DNA of 32,209 bases from the NCBI RefSeq assembly GCF_019649055.1, contig NW_026570600.1, positions 1-32,209 of the forward strand. The letters are read 5' to 3'. Positions 19,161 through 28,527 of the stretch are shown here, in pieces. The stretch comes from Paramacrobiotus metropolitanus (lineage: Eukaryota; Tardigrada; Eutardigrada; Parachela; Macrobiotidae). Positions within the stretch are counted from its first letter, which is position 1. Every line of letters starts with the position of its first letter. Under the pieces are notes generated by a model. It was not told the origin of the DNA. It was given only the letters and a program-made list of their open reading frames with translations, and made no database searches. The translations under genes were made by a program, and so were the position numbers.

Positions 19161-20154
19161 CGCTCTTTTGTAGCATCTTGGGTAAATTTTTTTTATATCT
19201 TGTCAGAGCGGGCTTATACTTGTAGCTCATGACTGTGCCCTCCTGCTGTTCGCTCTTTTCTGAGTATTTTCCTGTTGGCATTTTAGGCTTTTCACGGCTC
19301 TGTGAGCGCAGTTACGCTGGCTACAGACGCCGCTCATATCAGTGACGGAGAGATCAGTACGATAAGAATAATTACCGTAAATAATCCATCCTACCGACCC
19401 ACTCAACGACACAGTGTGAGCTGATAATCTCAATGTGGCATAGCTAAGTCTAAGAATCTACGCGAAGCGAGATCTCCATCTCCGACGCTAAATTTTACAG
19501 AACTCCGAAACTGACAAACTCAGAATGAGATAACTGACGACGCCAAAGTACTGCCACTCACGGACTTATATAGGCGCAAAGAATATCCGTGTGGAAAACT
19601 ATATTCAACCCAAAACAAAAGAGAACATTCTAGAAAATAAAATATGGAATAATAGCAAGGACGAGTAAAGAGATTAACGTACGGACTAATCACTACGAGT
19701 ACGACTATATTCTGTCATCAGTTGACTGGTTTTGATTTTTGCGCCGTATCTCCATGAAATGTCAACATTTGCGGGTTGTCTTCCGTCGTAAGCACTGAGC
19801 AGTGGCAGTAACTAGTAAGCAACTAATGATTTCTCGTTTTAGCTTACGGAAATGTGTTGCGCGATAACATTGTCAATTTTGATTGTCCTTGGCAAGTTAG
19901 CATAAATGATATCATACTATGAGCGCTGTGCAGTGCAGGTACAGTATTAAGTCGTACCCGTAACCAGTAGGTTTTGTGCGTAAGAATGGAAGCGCCCGGA
20001 AGAGCCAGGCGTTTGAAATCTTACCCGTCGACAGCCTTTAGTTTGGGATGTGACATGCAGAGACACGGTTATCCACGGTTACTCTGTAAATACTTTTGTG
20101 GAATAAATTTATTGCAAAGTTATCTAATCTCAGCGATCGACATAAGTTCAATTA
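19161..20154. other. Intergenic region, nothing recognised apart from the gene D poly(A) area
   Basis: No supported coding frame. On the minus strand a canonical AATAAA lies near 20,107-20,112, about 45 bp past the stop of gene D, and is its probable poly(A) signal. Confidence 0.5.
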
Positions 20155-21162
20155 TTATCCAGGTTTATCGATGCCTTCGCTCAGGACGGCCGCTGTCAGT
20201 GCTGTCAGCTTGTTGACATCGACACCTGCTATGGTGGACATGGTCCACTGCTGGTTGCGGTACTCCGTCGCCGGCCGCGGATCCACGCTCTGGTAATTAT
20301 CAAGCACCTACAAAAGATATGCACAACTAATTCAGAAACTATTAAACGGCGAACGGCTGCTCTCAACACTCACGTTTTCAATAACGCCGGTTCGCTTGCG
20401 AGCGATGCACTCGGCAATCCATTCCGTTAATGCAGATCGATTAACCAGCTTCGGGAAGACAAGATTGTTCTCGAAGAGATCCCACAGCTGCAGCTTCATC
20501 ACCTCTTTGGGTGGAATGACGAACACGTGGTGCATCACCCTTGCTTGCACATTGCGATCCAAGAGCCAGCACTTTTTCCACACCACTCGTTCGCAAATCG
20601 ACGAGCACTTCACCATGAGATCGGCGATATCGCTAACAACACCCTCAATAAAATCAGCTTCATCCCCGAAATTGCATCCGTAGAGTGAAAGCATCGATAA
20701 GCGGGTGGTTTGGAGTTCCTTGATTAATTTGATCACTTTGTCGAACTGCTCCAGGTCCAGATGCACGAGCGTAATGATCTTCGTGGTGCTGCTGTAGCAT
20801 TTCAGCAAGCAAGCCGTCGACCAGTAAATGCCCTCGTCGCAGAAATCCGGCTTCCCGTAATCCGCATCGCTGCCTGAAATCCAGACGTGGGGAAAGTTAG
20901 TGTCCGTCGTGAGTAGCGTGTTCCACAGGGCACAGACACGTCGACAGTGGACGCGTTCGATGGAGTCCAACGACTGGACGATCTCCACTAACAGCTCACT
21001 CGGGAGATGCAGTTTCGCACTGGCTGATTCGATGACTTCCGTGTCATCTACTTTTCTCTTTTTACAGGGACCGGTGATGAAGATATCACGGAGCATCCAG
21101 TGCGACATGCAGGGTAAGTAGCTCCGGTCTTCGTCATTCTCCGCCTGGCAGTACGCCTTTTC

Positions 21163-22207
21163 CTGCAATTCAAACAGTTAAACACTACAGAGTAGTTTGC
21201 TCTCCCGCGCCCGTGAACTTATTTTCATAGAGATTCAACATTTATTGATAAACTATACTGCGACCTGAGGGCTTCTATATAGCAAATCTGACCTCTGGAT
21301 AATTTCAGCGCATTTTTCTGACTGCTCCGTTCACCCTCAAATCACTTGGGCGGTTGCAATGACGCCACTACTAAACCTTATATTTTTTGTTGTCAGGCCG
21401 CCTGTTTCTGCTGTCGGCTAAGGCTGTGGAATTACTTAATACATCTTTATTATGATGGAAAAATTGTGACTTTTGAATACCGCCAATTATTAAAAATTTT
21501 TTTTGCTTTTTATAAACTCCAGGACTTATCGCCGATTCTTAACATGTTGTCAGAAAAATTGTATTAGTATCCTAAAGGAAGACCCTTAAAAGTTTTTAAA
21601 TTTTTTGAATAATTCTTCCCAAATTCTGCTTTTATCCAAAGATTTTCTTTTCTTCGACTGAAACAATTTTTCTGACAACACATTCAAAATCAGCGATATC
21701 GATTCACCTAGAAGAGGCGTTTATAATGCAAAACAAAAAGCTACATTTTTGTTAGTGGCGCCATTGCAGCCGCACAGGGTACTGCAATTGGGTCTAAGCA
21801 GGGCGCAATCCGAGGGAATCCGAGAAACGGCTGAAAAAGGCGCCGATGGGGAATCGAACCCGGCGTCGTTAGATCCACGTAGGCAGTCCACTGCGCCACG
21901 GCGCAATGCGTTGAAATCCTTTGAAAGATTTCGCTGCGTAATCCGCTTCTCGCTTCACATATCAAAAGATATCAAAACTGCTCATATAAAATAGCGAGAA
22001 AAATGAAAAATATGGTAAATGCTTGTTTGCGTAGCAGTTTTTAGGGCGCCCAGGAAATCAACCAAGTGCTACAAATTTTTGGTGAGAATATTTGCCAGTA
22101 ATAAAAATGATTAAAGGTTTCGACCGAGTGATTGTGGTTTCTAAAGTACTAAAATCCTAATCGTAAGCGGTAAGACAAACAAGATGCACAAAACATGTAA
22201 CACCTAC
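21163..22207 (-). other. Intron 1 of gene D
   Basis: About 1.05 kb, bounded by GTAGGT and TTGCAG. It contains the tRNA-like element at 21,839-21,905 and otherwise AT-rich sequence with no exon signal. Confidence 0.6.
21839..21905 (-). repeat. tRNA-like element 2, in intron 1 of gene D
   Basis: The minus strand starts TGCGCCGTGGCGCAGTGGA, with a good A-box (TGGCGCAGTGGA), and has a canonical B-box GGGTTCGATTCC. The ends pair GCGCCG with CGGCGC, and TTTTT follows as a Pol III-type terminator. The T stem is imperfect and the anticodon arm does not fold normally. This is the best promoter-like match of the tRNA-like units, but I cannot assign an isotype. Confidence 0.5.
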
Positions 22208-22825
22208 CACTTGTTCCGTGGTCAGGGCGGCAGTCCGGCGCTGCAGATAGCGAAATGTCTGACTGAGCAGCGAGGTACACAACACTTTGTAAAGTTGGTG
22301 GAGCTCGTATTTGAAGACCTCCCGGAACGACGGGGACTCCTCCGACAACAATTCGCTTATTTCGCTAGGCAGGGGACAATCGCGGATAACAAAGTCGTAA
22401 TGCCCACGCGACGCTCTTCCAAGATCGCGTTCGAGGGGGGAAGGCGCACCTGTTGCCAGGGCAGCAGCTCCCTAACAGTTCCGTAGGGGCGCTGAATATC
22501 CACTACTTCAACGTTTTGGGAGGTGAAGAATCCCAGGAGACGAGCGCCCTGGATACCAGATCCAGGCGCCGTCGGAATAACGACAGTAGGACCTGTGCGG
22601 GCTGCTCTCCCCATGGCCAGAAATTCTGACGGTTGTTGCAGTGGAAGATGAGCCCGTATTTGACAAACTGCGTTCGTTTTGCGGGACATTGGAAATCGAT
22701 GGTCAGGGCCTCCCTCCGCCACGTCGATGACGTCGCCGTGCTGTAGCTGGCCGTCGACAAGGACGTCCACCGCGTTCCAGGCGTACACAAGAGTGTTCTC
22801 TATCGTCCCAGCTGTAAGACAGCAT

Positions 22826-23340
22826 CGCGCGAGCTTGCAAAATTCTAAACAAAACAGTATGCAACTGTATGCTTCGAAGGATCACGCTAACTGAGCAAAT
22901 CTTTTTATCCAACGAGCAATGAAAAGTCGATGAGACACGGCTGGAACCTTGTCTTACCCTAGTGTAATAAAACTTGGAAAATTATAAAATCAACTACTGT
23001 AGCAAATCTTGGTTCATTGACGTGGGAAGTTGTAACCACATTCCAAATTTTCGCAAGTAAGTACAGTAACCGTCACTCTGATTTTAGAGACTAACTTTAC
23101 GACGTCGCAACACTAACCGCCCAGAGAGGGTGCCGCTTGAAGATCAGATGAGCACTGTGCATCGTGTATGCCATATTACTGATACAAGCCTGTAGAACGA
23201 AAGAAATTATGCCTAGATTACTGTACGAGTACAGTGTACAGATATACTCCGTATAATGTAAAACTCAATAACTAAAATAATTTCCTGGTGACAGCCTTTT
23301 CATACCGTGCGGATTCTTTTCTAAATTGGTTGTCAACTGG
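22826..23340. promoter_or_regulatory. Upstream region of gene D: remnant of the shared F-box/BTB promoter
   Basis: GTCGCAAC, TAACCGCCCA and AGAGGG recur at 23,104-23,130, and GTAACCGTCACT lies near 23,068. The block TTTTCTAAATTGGTTGTCAACTG (about 23,310-23,340) matches the region just before BTB-Kelch gene 1. Similarity then stops and no BTB coding sequence follows, so the duplicated segment ended here or the partner was lost. Confidence 0.55.
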
Positions 23341-24060
23341 TTTGTGAAAATCGGGCCATCGGCTCGATTACGACAATACAGTTTGCGTTAGCCAATTGCC
23401 TTCCGGTTGCACATCGTATAATGCACTGAAAGTTGGTATGCGACTACTACTGTACTAGTCTAATCTGACAAACATCGCCTCCAGAATTCTGTCGACTAGC
23501 TTTTCAAACATACGATGGTAATTACCTTAAGATTACGATAAGTTGTAAAGTAATATCAATAAATACGCCTTTTAAAATTGCAGTATTCGAAAGATTGAAA
23601 GAACAGGATATGTTATAAATGTAAGGTGTTTCTAGTACGAAATTTGTACTTGTTCTTAGCATACGTTTGGATACGTAAAGAATTCGGATACATATAGAGG
23701 AGGCACCGCCAAATTTCAAAAGGGAACGATTTAAAAATCCGAAAATCAATGCACCATCACGATTCTCTAATAACGAAACGCGAGTGATACAGATGCAAAT
23801 CAGGAAAGCAAACAAAAAATGGTGCCATTTAATTTCCTGGATAAATAAGTCTGGTTAAGGTAAAACTCAGCCTAAACGATTGTCCAATATTTCAATGCAT
23901 AAAAGAGCAGAACAAACTCAAAAGCACAAGAGCACCATTATAGTCAGATTCTTAAAACGTCACTATGCCTCAAATTATAGGAACCAGGAATGGGGGATGT
24001 CCGTTTCGGTCCAGCACCGCTTACGATAGCGCGCGGAGCCGCGCAGATCCTTACTCTGGA
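23341..24060. other. Intergenic stretch without recognised content
   Basis: AT-rich. A minus-strand open frame at 23,522-23,815 has no ATG near its start and no family signal. A GC-rich inverted repeat, GCGCGGAGCCGCGC, lies near 24,031. Confidence 0.45.
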
Positions 24061-24151
24061 ACTTGTTTTGACAGATTGCTTTAATTCGAGTTGCATCTTT
24101 ATTAATAATCGCACAAGTTCTGGTAATAAAGAAAGAAATACGCTATCTTAT

Positions 24152-24640
24152 TCACAACAGCAAGACTTCATTTAAACTATCCACTCCGTTCATTGTGCCA
24201 AGGATAGATGCTGCATTTCCTCGCAGAATCTCCAACGATATTCGTTGACGCAAAAACTCATGCGATCGACGCTCTCCTGTATGCTCTTGAAGTCTTTTGC
24301 CCAACTCCTTCACGATGGCGATAGCCGACGGGCCCCAGGGGCCCATCGTTTCAAAGGCGATGGGAGAAAAGATATAGCGCCCTTGCAGATACGCATACAG
24401 TCGGGACTTCTTATCTTCTGCTTGTACAGCAGCAGCTCCAGCCGTAACCGACGTCGAAGGGAGATGGGAAAAGGCCACTGTGTCAACGCACGTCACATCC
24501 CAGGCCAGACACATTCCTCTTTTCCAGGCGAAAGTTGTACAACCGTCAGGGCGTTGATCTGTTGTAGAGGACGTACCGCGTGGTTCCAGCTTAGCGGGAA
24601 CACCGGCTGAAACGCACGCACGGCATACGATGCTGTTTAA
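24152..24640 (-). mobile_element. Retroelement 3' end, copy 2 (open frame)
   Basis: The minus strand reads, in one frame without a stop, GVPAKLEPRGTSSTTDQ, RPDGCTTFAWKRGMCLAWDV, TCVDTVAFSHLPSTSV, a coiled AAVQAEDKKSRLYAYL, the core FSPIAFETMGPWGPSA, ELGKRLQEHTGERRS, FLRQRISLEILRGNAA and a C-terminal NGVDSLNEVLLL, with a stop at 24,152-24,154. It is homologous to copy 1 at 12 kb but much better preserved. I read it as the C-terminal domain of a mobile-element protein whose RT part is missing, so the copy is 5'-truncated. TTTCTTTCTTTATT follows the stop in both copies and marks a shared 3' UTR. Its left neighbour is the 3' end of gene E. Confidence 0.65.
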
Positions 24641-24696
24641 ACCACCATGGCGCGCGTGCCTACCGGCCGAGTAGGTGCACGATAAGCCATGGTGTC

Positions 24697-26378
24697 CTAA
24701 CTTGTCAACGCGCTTCTGACAACGCTTCTGACTTCTGACAACTTGTTAAGTATCTATACAAAATCAAGACAATCCAAACACAGCTACCAATAGCAAACAA
24801 GTAGACAACATTCCAGTTACCGGCAGAAGCTGAGGAAATGGATTGTACTTCATCGAGTTGGATCCGCGCCGACAAGCGTGCCAGATTGACCGGTTCCTCC
24901 ACAACGAGATGCGTTTCGAAGAGATCCCACAGCTGCTTTTCCAGTTCCTTGTAAGACTGGTGGCAGGTGAACGAGTATTTCAGCAAGACGACGTTCACAT
25001 GGTGCACCGTGATGCGACACTGTGTCCACACAACCTTCTCCGCAGTGTAGCACATGTGCCGCAAGCAGCTCACGATGTCCGCCTTATTCCAGCCGTCGTA
25101 ATGCAACAAACAACGGCGAAACACCAGCGTCGCGACGCGACCATCACGGCCGAGCACGTGGCGTACGATGGCGGCCGCATCGGCGCATTCACCCATATTC
25201 ATGTCTGCCAGAACGACGAGCTTGGTGCTGCTGTTAACGAAGCGCAGCAGGCAGGCCAGCTCCCAGAACGTGGACGGCATACCGCAGGAAACCGAGCCCT
25301 CCGGGTGGCCAGAGACCCGCACATCGGGGAAGTCGGTCTCCGTGAGGATCGTGTTCCACAACGCGCAAGTGCGCCGGCAACGGGTGCGACTGACGCTGTC
25401 CAGCACCAGGAACACTTCCGCTAACAACTCACAGGGTATGGATTGAAAGAGTTTCCGACCGCCAATGTTCATCCATTTCTTCAATGGATCGTTTTCCTGG
25501 AAAATCGTTTATTTGTTGGGCGATGTATGAGCAGTGATTGCTATAGCAAAAAATGGGTGGGTCCAGAAACCCACACCGGCAACCGCTGCTTAAAAAAGCG
25601 ACCCGGCTTTAGAAATGAACCGAAATGAATGCCAGCTTGGCGATTCGGCGACAAGCAGCTCGATTATTCTCAACGTACCAGTTTATTCTGTGGTAGTGCA
25701 AGGCCTCCGTGCTGCGCATTGAGGAGCGTGTCGATGTGCTGCTTCATGGCAAACCACTTAATTGTCTGCCAAAGAAGAAGAGTTATAAAATAAGTAGCGT
25801 CAATCGGCCGGTTAGGCCGGCCAGATTAGGCGGCCGGCACGGACAGCCACAAATAACTGGTTTTACAGACGTCATTTTGATTCGACGGTTATGCAGATGT
25901 CTTTATAAATGTTTCTTCCTTACCCTCGGCCGCACAGCGTAGCCGGCCAATTCGGCGTCGGGGATCGATCGGCGGACTTGATACTTAGGCAACAGCTCCC
26001 TGACCACGCCATGGGGCAGCAACACCTCCACGATATACACATTGCCCCAGTAGCTTTTGCGCCGAAGGGACTTCCCTCGGGGACTCAACGCCAGCACCGT
26101 TGCGGAATACCATGTCCAGGGGCTCTCGGGGCCAGCTCGTAGGAGAACCTGTACATCAGGTCTCCGACCGTATTGCCAAACAAAGGTCTCCACGGATGAA
26201 ACAACCGCCCGTACTCGACGAACAGTGAGCGCTGGTCCGCACAGCCAAAATCAACGAGCAGACCGTTCTCCAAGGCACTGATGGCCTTGCCGCGCTGCAG
26301 GCGGCCGTCGACGAGGGCGTCAACGGCGTCCGGTGCATACAGCGCCTCCGACCCCTTATGCGCTTCGTACACTAACAT
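24697..26378 (-). CDS. Gene E: F-box protein, short subtype (frameshifted)
   Basis: Exons 26,378-25,924, 25,765-25,679, 25,496-24,821 and perhaps 24,753-24,697. Borders include AGG|GTAAGG, CTG|GTACGT and CCG|GTAACT. Start MLVYEAHKG. Exon 1 carries DAVDALVDGRLQRGKAIS, LLVDFGCADQRSLFVEYG, VQVLLRAGPESPWTWY and YIVEVLLPHGVVRELLP. It is 455 bp where 456 is expected, with a frame slip near 26,170. Exon 2 is the 29-residue linker TIKWFAMKQHIDTLLN. Exon 3 holds the F-box IPCELLAEVFLVLDSVSR, CALWNTILTETDFPDVRVSG and a leucine-rich tail to LWDLFETHLVVEEPVNL; the frame slips again near 24,858 compared with gene B. The last exon (19 codons) lacks the hydrophobic end seen in B and abuts retroelement sequence, so the original tail may be lost. 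Pseudogene or assembly error. Family role as for gene B. Confidence 0.65.
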
Positions 26379-27756
26379 GATCAGATTTTGGTACTCGTCG
26401 GATTTCTAACGGATCGCGCGGTGAGGCTGTTGCGAAACTCAGATCCTAAGCCAAGCTACCACCGACACCCGGCTGCTGGCTTGTGAAGAAAGTAGTATTG
26501 ATTCACACTAAAACGTTAACTGATGTGTTCAATATCTTAAGTCGTTAAAGTTATCAGAAAACAAGTCTAACAGCAACAGAGGCACTTGCACAAGAGTAGA
26601 GACATCACATGGATATCGGACTCAGCATGCAGCGGGTGCGTGCAGGTACGGTGTGAACTTGTCAGCGACGCAGCCAGTGGATCGATAGCCCAGCATATGC
26701 TGCCGTGTGCCACGCATCGAGATTCCGGGAAGAACCGGTCATGCCATCCAAAGGCTGCGGCATTTGTCATTCAGTATCGCCTATACGCAGCGGGCGGAGT
26801 TGATCAGTCCGATTAAACGCTTTTTTATCGATTTGTCGGTAGTATACCGTCACTATACCCTTCATGGCGGCCATTTTTGTTCACCTTTACCTTGTGCCAG
26901 TAACTATAAATCGCTGGAAATCTTATCCAACCGGTATATATAAAAGACTGGATACAAAAATCAATTAAACCAAAGCGAGTGTTAAACACAAAAAAAATTA
27001 CGGAACAAGAAAACTTCAGAACCGTCCAAGTCGTCACCAAAACTTTATTAGATTTCAAAAATTTCAAGATGACGCACGAGCTGCTAATCATTTCTTATGT
27101 GATCGCTTTACACCAGGAACCTTCCATATTGTTTCAATATTGTTTTGAGCCAGAGACCGCCCTTCATGAACGTTAACTGAAACGTAGTACCCGGTAACCT
27201 TACAATAGTTTGCATTACGAAGAAATCGTTGTTTTTGGCGATGGACAAAAGCTTTGCATGGCGTCTCTTCAAATTTTTGCGAACTCAAAGGAACTCAAAG
27301 GTGTTCTATACATCGCTGACCAAGCCAAGATCGTCTTGTTGACTAGCACAGGATATTTGTCTTCCACGAATCAGGATATACGGTAGTGCCCGTTTAAGGG
27401 CATAGCTACTGGAAAATGAATCAAAGCAAGTTTGAATCATAAACAGAAATAGTCCATTTTTTTAGACCACGTGGACTTGTTGTTTGAAATTATAATAATG
27501 TATGGAGAATGTAAGCCACGGTAAAAGCAACCGGAAGCATAGCTCACTATGGTCAGAATGGTGTTAGTTCTGATGTTCAACGTTATACAAGCAAGTTGCT
27601 TATATATCACACGGCACATTTATGGTATTAATGAGCTACTGTATCTGAACATCTGATAAACAAGGGGACTGGAGACCTGGGTGCACTGTACACTCAGAGA
27701 TCAGCTAGTAAGTCAATCGCTCATAGTTCACAAGTAGATGACACATCATGATTGTA
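26379..27756. other. Intergenic region between gene E and the truncated retroelement
   Basis: The start is the upstream region of gene E, sharing the AATCCGACGAGTACCAAAAT block with gene B. A strong TATA-type box lies near 26,934 (see next entry). A small hairpin, GCCC-GTTTAA-GGGC, lies near 27,388. No recognised gene. Confidence 0.45.
26934..27176 (+). promoter_or_regulatory. TATA box followed by a small ORF
   Basis: TATATATAAAAG at about 26,935-26,946 is a near-consensus TATA box. About 125 bp downstream an ATG at 27,069 (AAG ATG A context) opens a 35-codon frame beginning MTHELLIISYVIALHQEP and ending at TAA 27,174-27,176. The first 14 residues are fairly hydrophobic. It could be the first exon or whole of a small gene, or chance. 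I do not recognise the peptide. Confidence 0.25.
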
Positions 27757-28265
27757 TAATAATAATATTATTATTATTACGGCACAAGAGCAGACAACCC
27801 CGAAGGGACTTCAAGTCTGGTCGAACAAAAACAATTTTCTGCTAACAAAAACATTGAGGAGAGTTTAACAGATCTGAGTAGAAATTTGAAAGAAAGTACA
27901 GAACCTGCTTCTGAGAATTTTAGGATTAACAGGAAGAATTTTATCAAGAAGACGCTTTAGGCGCACTTCCATAGTCCACCCTCCGATAACTTTCTTTGCC
28001 CGCGTAACATCGATCCGGGCCGGCTTCCGCAAATTGTAGCGCGTGGTGTTATCTTTACTTGGATCATGTCCAGGAGGTAGGCCGGACGCGATAACTGATC
28101 GTTGTTCAAGAACTGGGACAACCACACCGCATCGCTCTGACGCCATCGGTCGAATATGTGAGGAATACCCAACTTCTGATACAGTTCCGGAGTAACCGGC
28201 ATCTTGTAATAAGTGATGGTTTTCAGAGCTTTACGTTTTAGTCCGGCTATGTTGGCAATATACTT
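27757..28265 (-). mobile_element. 5'-truncated non-LTR retrotransposon, relative of the 4.4-kb element
   Basis: The minus strand encodes only the C-terminal end of ORF2: LKRKALKTITYYK, then VTPELYQKLGIPHIFDRW, SDAVWLSQFLNNDQL, and after one frame slip NTTRYNLRKPARIDV and GGWTMEVRLKRLLDKILP. Each matches the larger copy (VTPQLYEQLGIVPAVERW, LRYDFRRKERLDIP, LAMRLKDLFDKVV). The 3' UTR has the same GACCAGAC...GTCTGCTC stem-loop with a CCCTTCGGGG core, and the tail is a TAA/ATT microsatellite (27,757-27,780) instead of TAAAC. 5' truncation is typical of incomplete reverse transcription. It lies just beyond the 3' end of gene F. Confidence 0.7.
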
Positions 28266-28527
28266 CTAAGTTCTAACACTTGTAAAGTGCAAAAAAAAAT
28301 ACTTGTAAAAGTTATCATAAAAGTAGTAAACAAAAAAACTATCCCGTTCATGTTGTCGAGCTGTATGGTTCTTCCCTAAGGCCGCGTATGCGTGTTTTCT
28401 TCGGTTTCTACTGATAATGTTTGTGGCCCAGGTTGCATAAAATTTTTCCCCGAATTTATCCTGATCCGTCTTCAAGTGAACCGTGCTGTGCTGCCCATAA
28501 CCAAAACTATCGATATGAGAATTAATA

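Larger units (their letters stand above)
20155..22825 (-). pseudogene. Gene D: F-box gene, long subtype, close copy of C with a broken first exon
   Basis: Exons 22,825-22,208, 21,162-20,374 and 20,307-20,155, with the same borders and phases as gene C (donors GTG|GTAGGT and AAC|GTGAGT). The ATG context is identical to C and F for about 20 bp. In exon 1 the conserved peptide can be followed only by changing frame several times: MLSYSWDD, then YAWNAVDVLVDGQLQHGD, then IDFQCPAKRTQFVKYG, then RPYGTVRELLPWQQVRL, then SFREVFKYELHQLYKVLC. That gives four or more indels. Exon 2 (263 codons; F-box LPSELLVEIVQSLDSIER) and exon 3 (51 codons, YQSVDPRPATEYRNQQW) are open. Either the first exon decayed, or transcription now starts further in and yields an F-box-only protein. 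Its head-to-head BTB partner is missing. Confidence 0.75.

Noticed and set aside
21839-21905. Functional tRNA gene
   Set aside because: Boxes and terminator are good, but the T stem and anticodon arm do not pair properly, so no isotype can be defended.
23522-23815. Minus-strand open frame of 97 codons
   Set aside because: Lacks an ATG at its beginning, hydrophobic AT-rich composition, no neighbours supporting it.
24843-25424. Plus-strand open frame of 193 codons
   Set aside because: It is antisense to the F-box exon of gene E; similar antisense openings recur opposite the exons of B, C and D, as expected from codon use. The sense strand has domain matches and splice sites.
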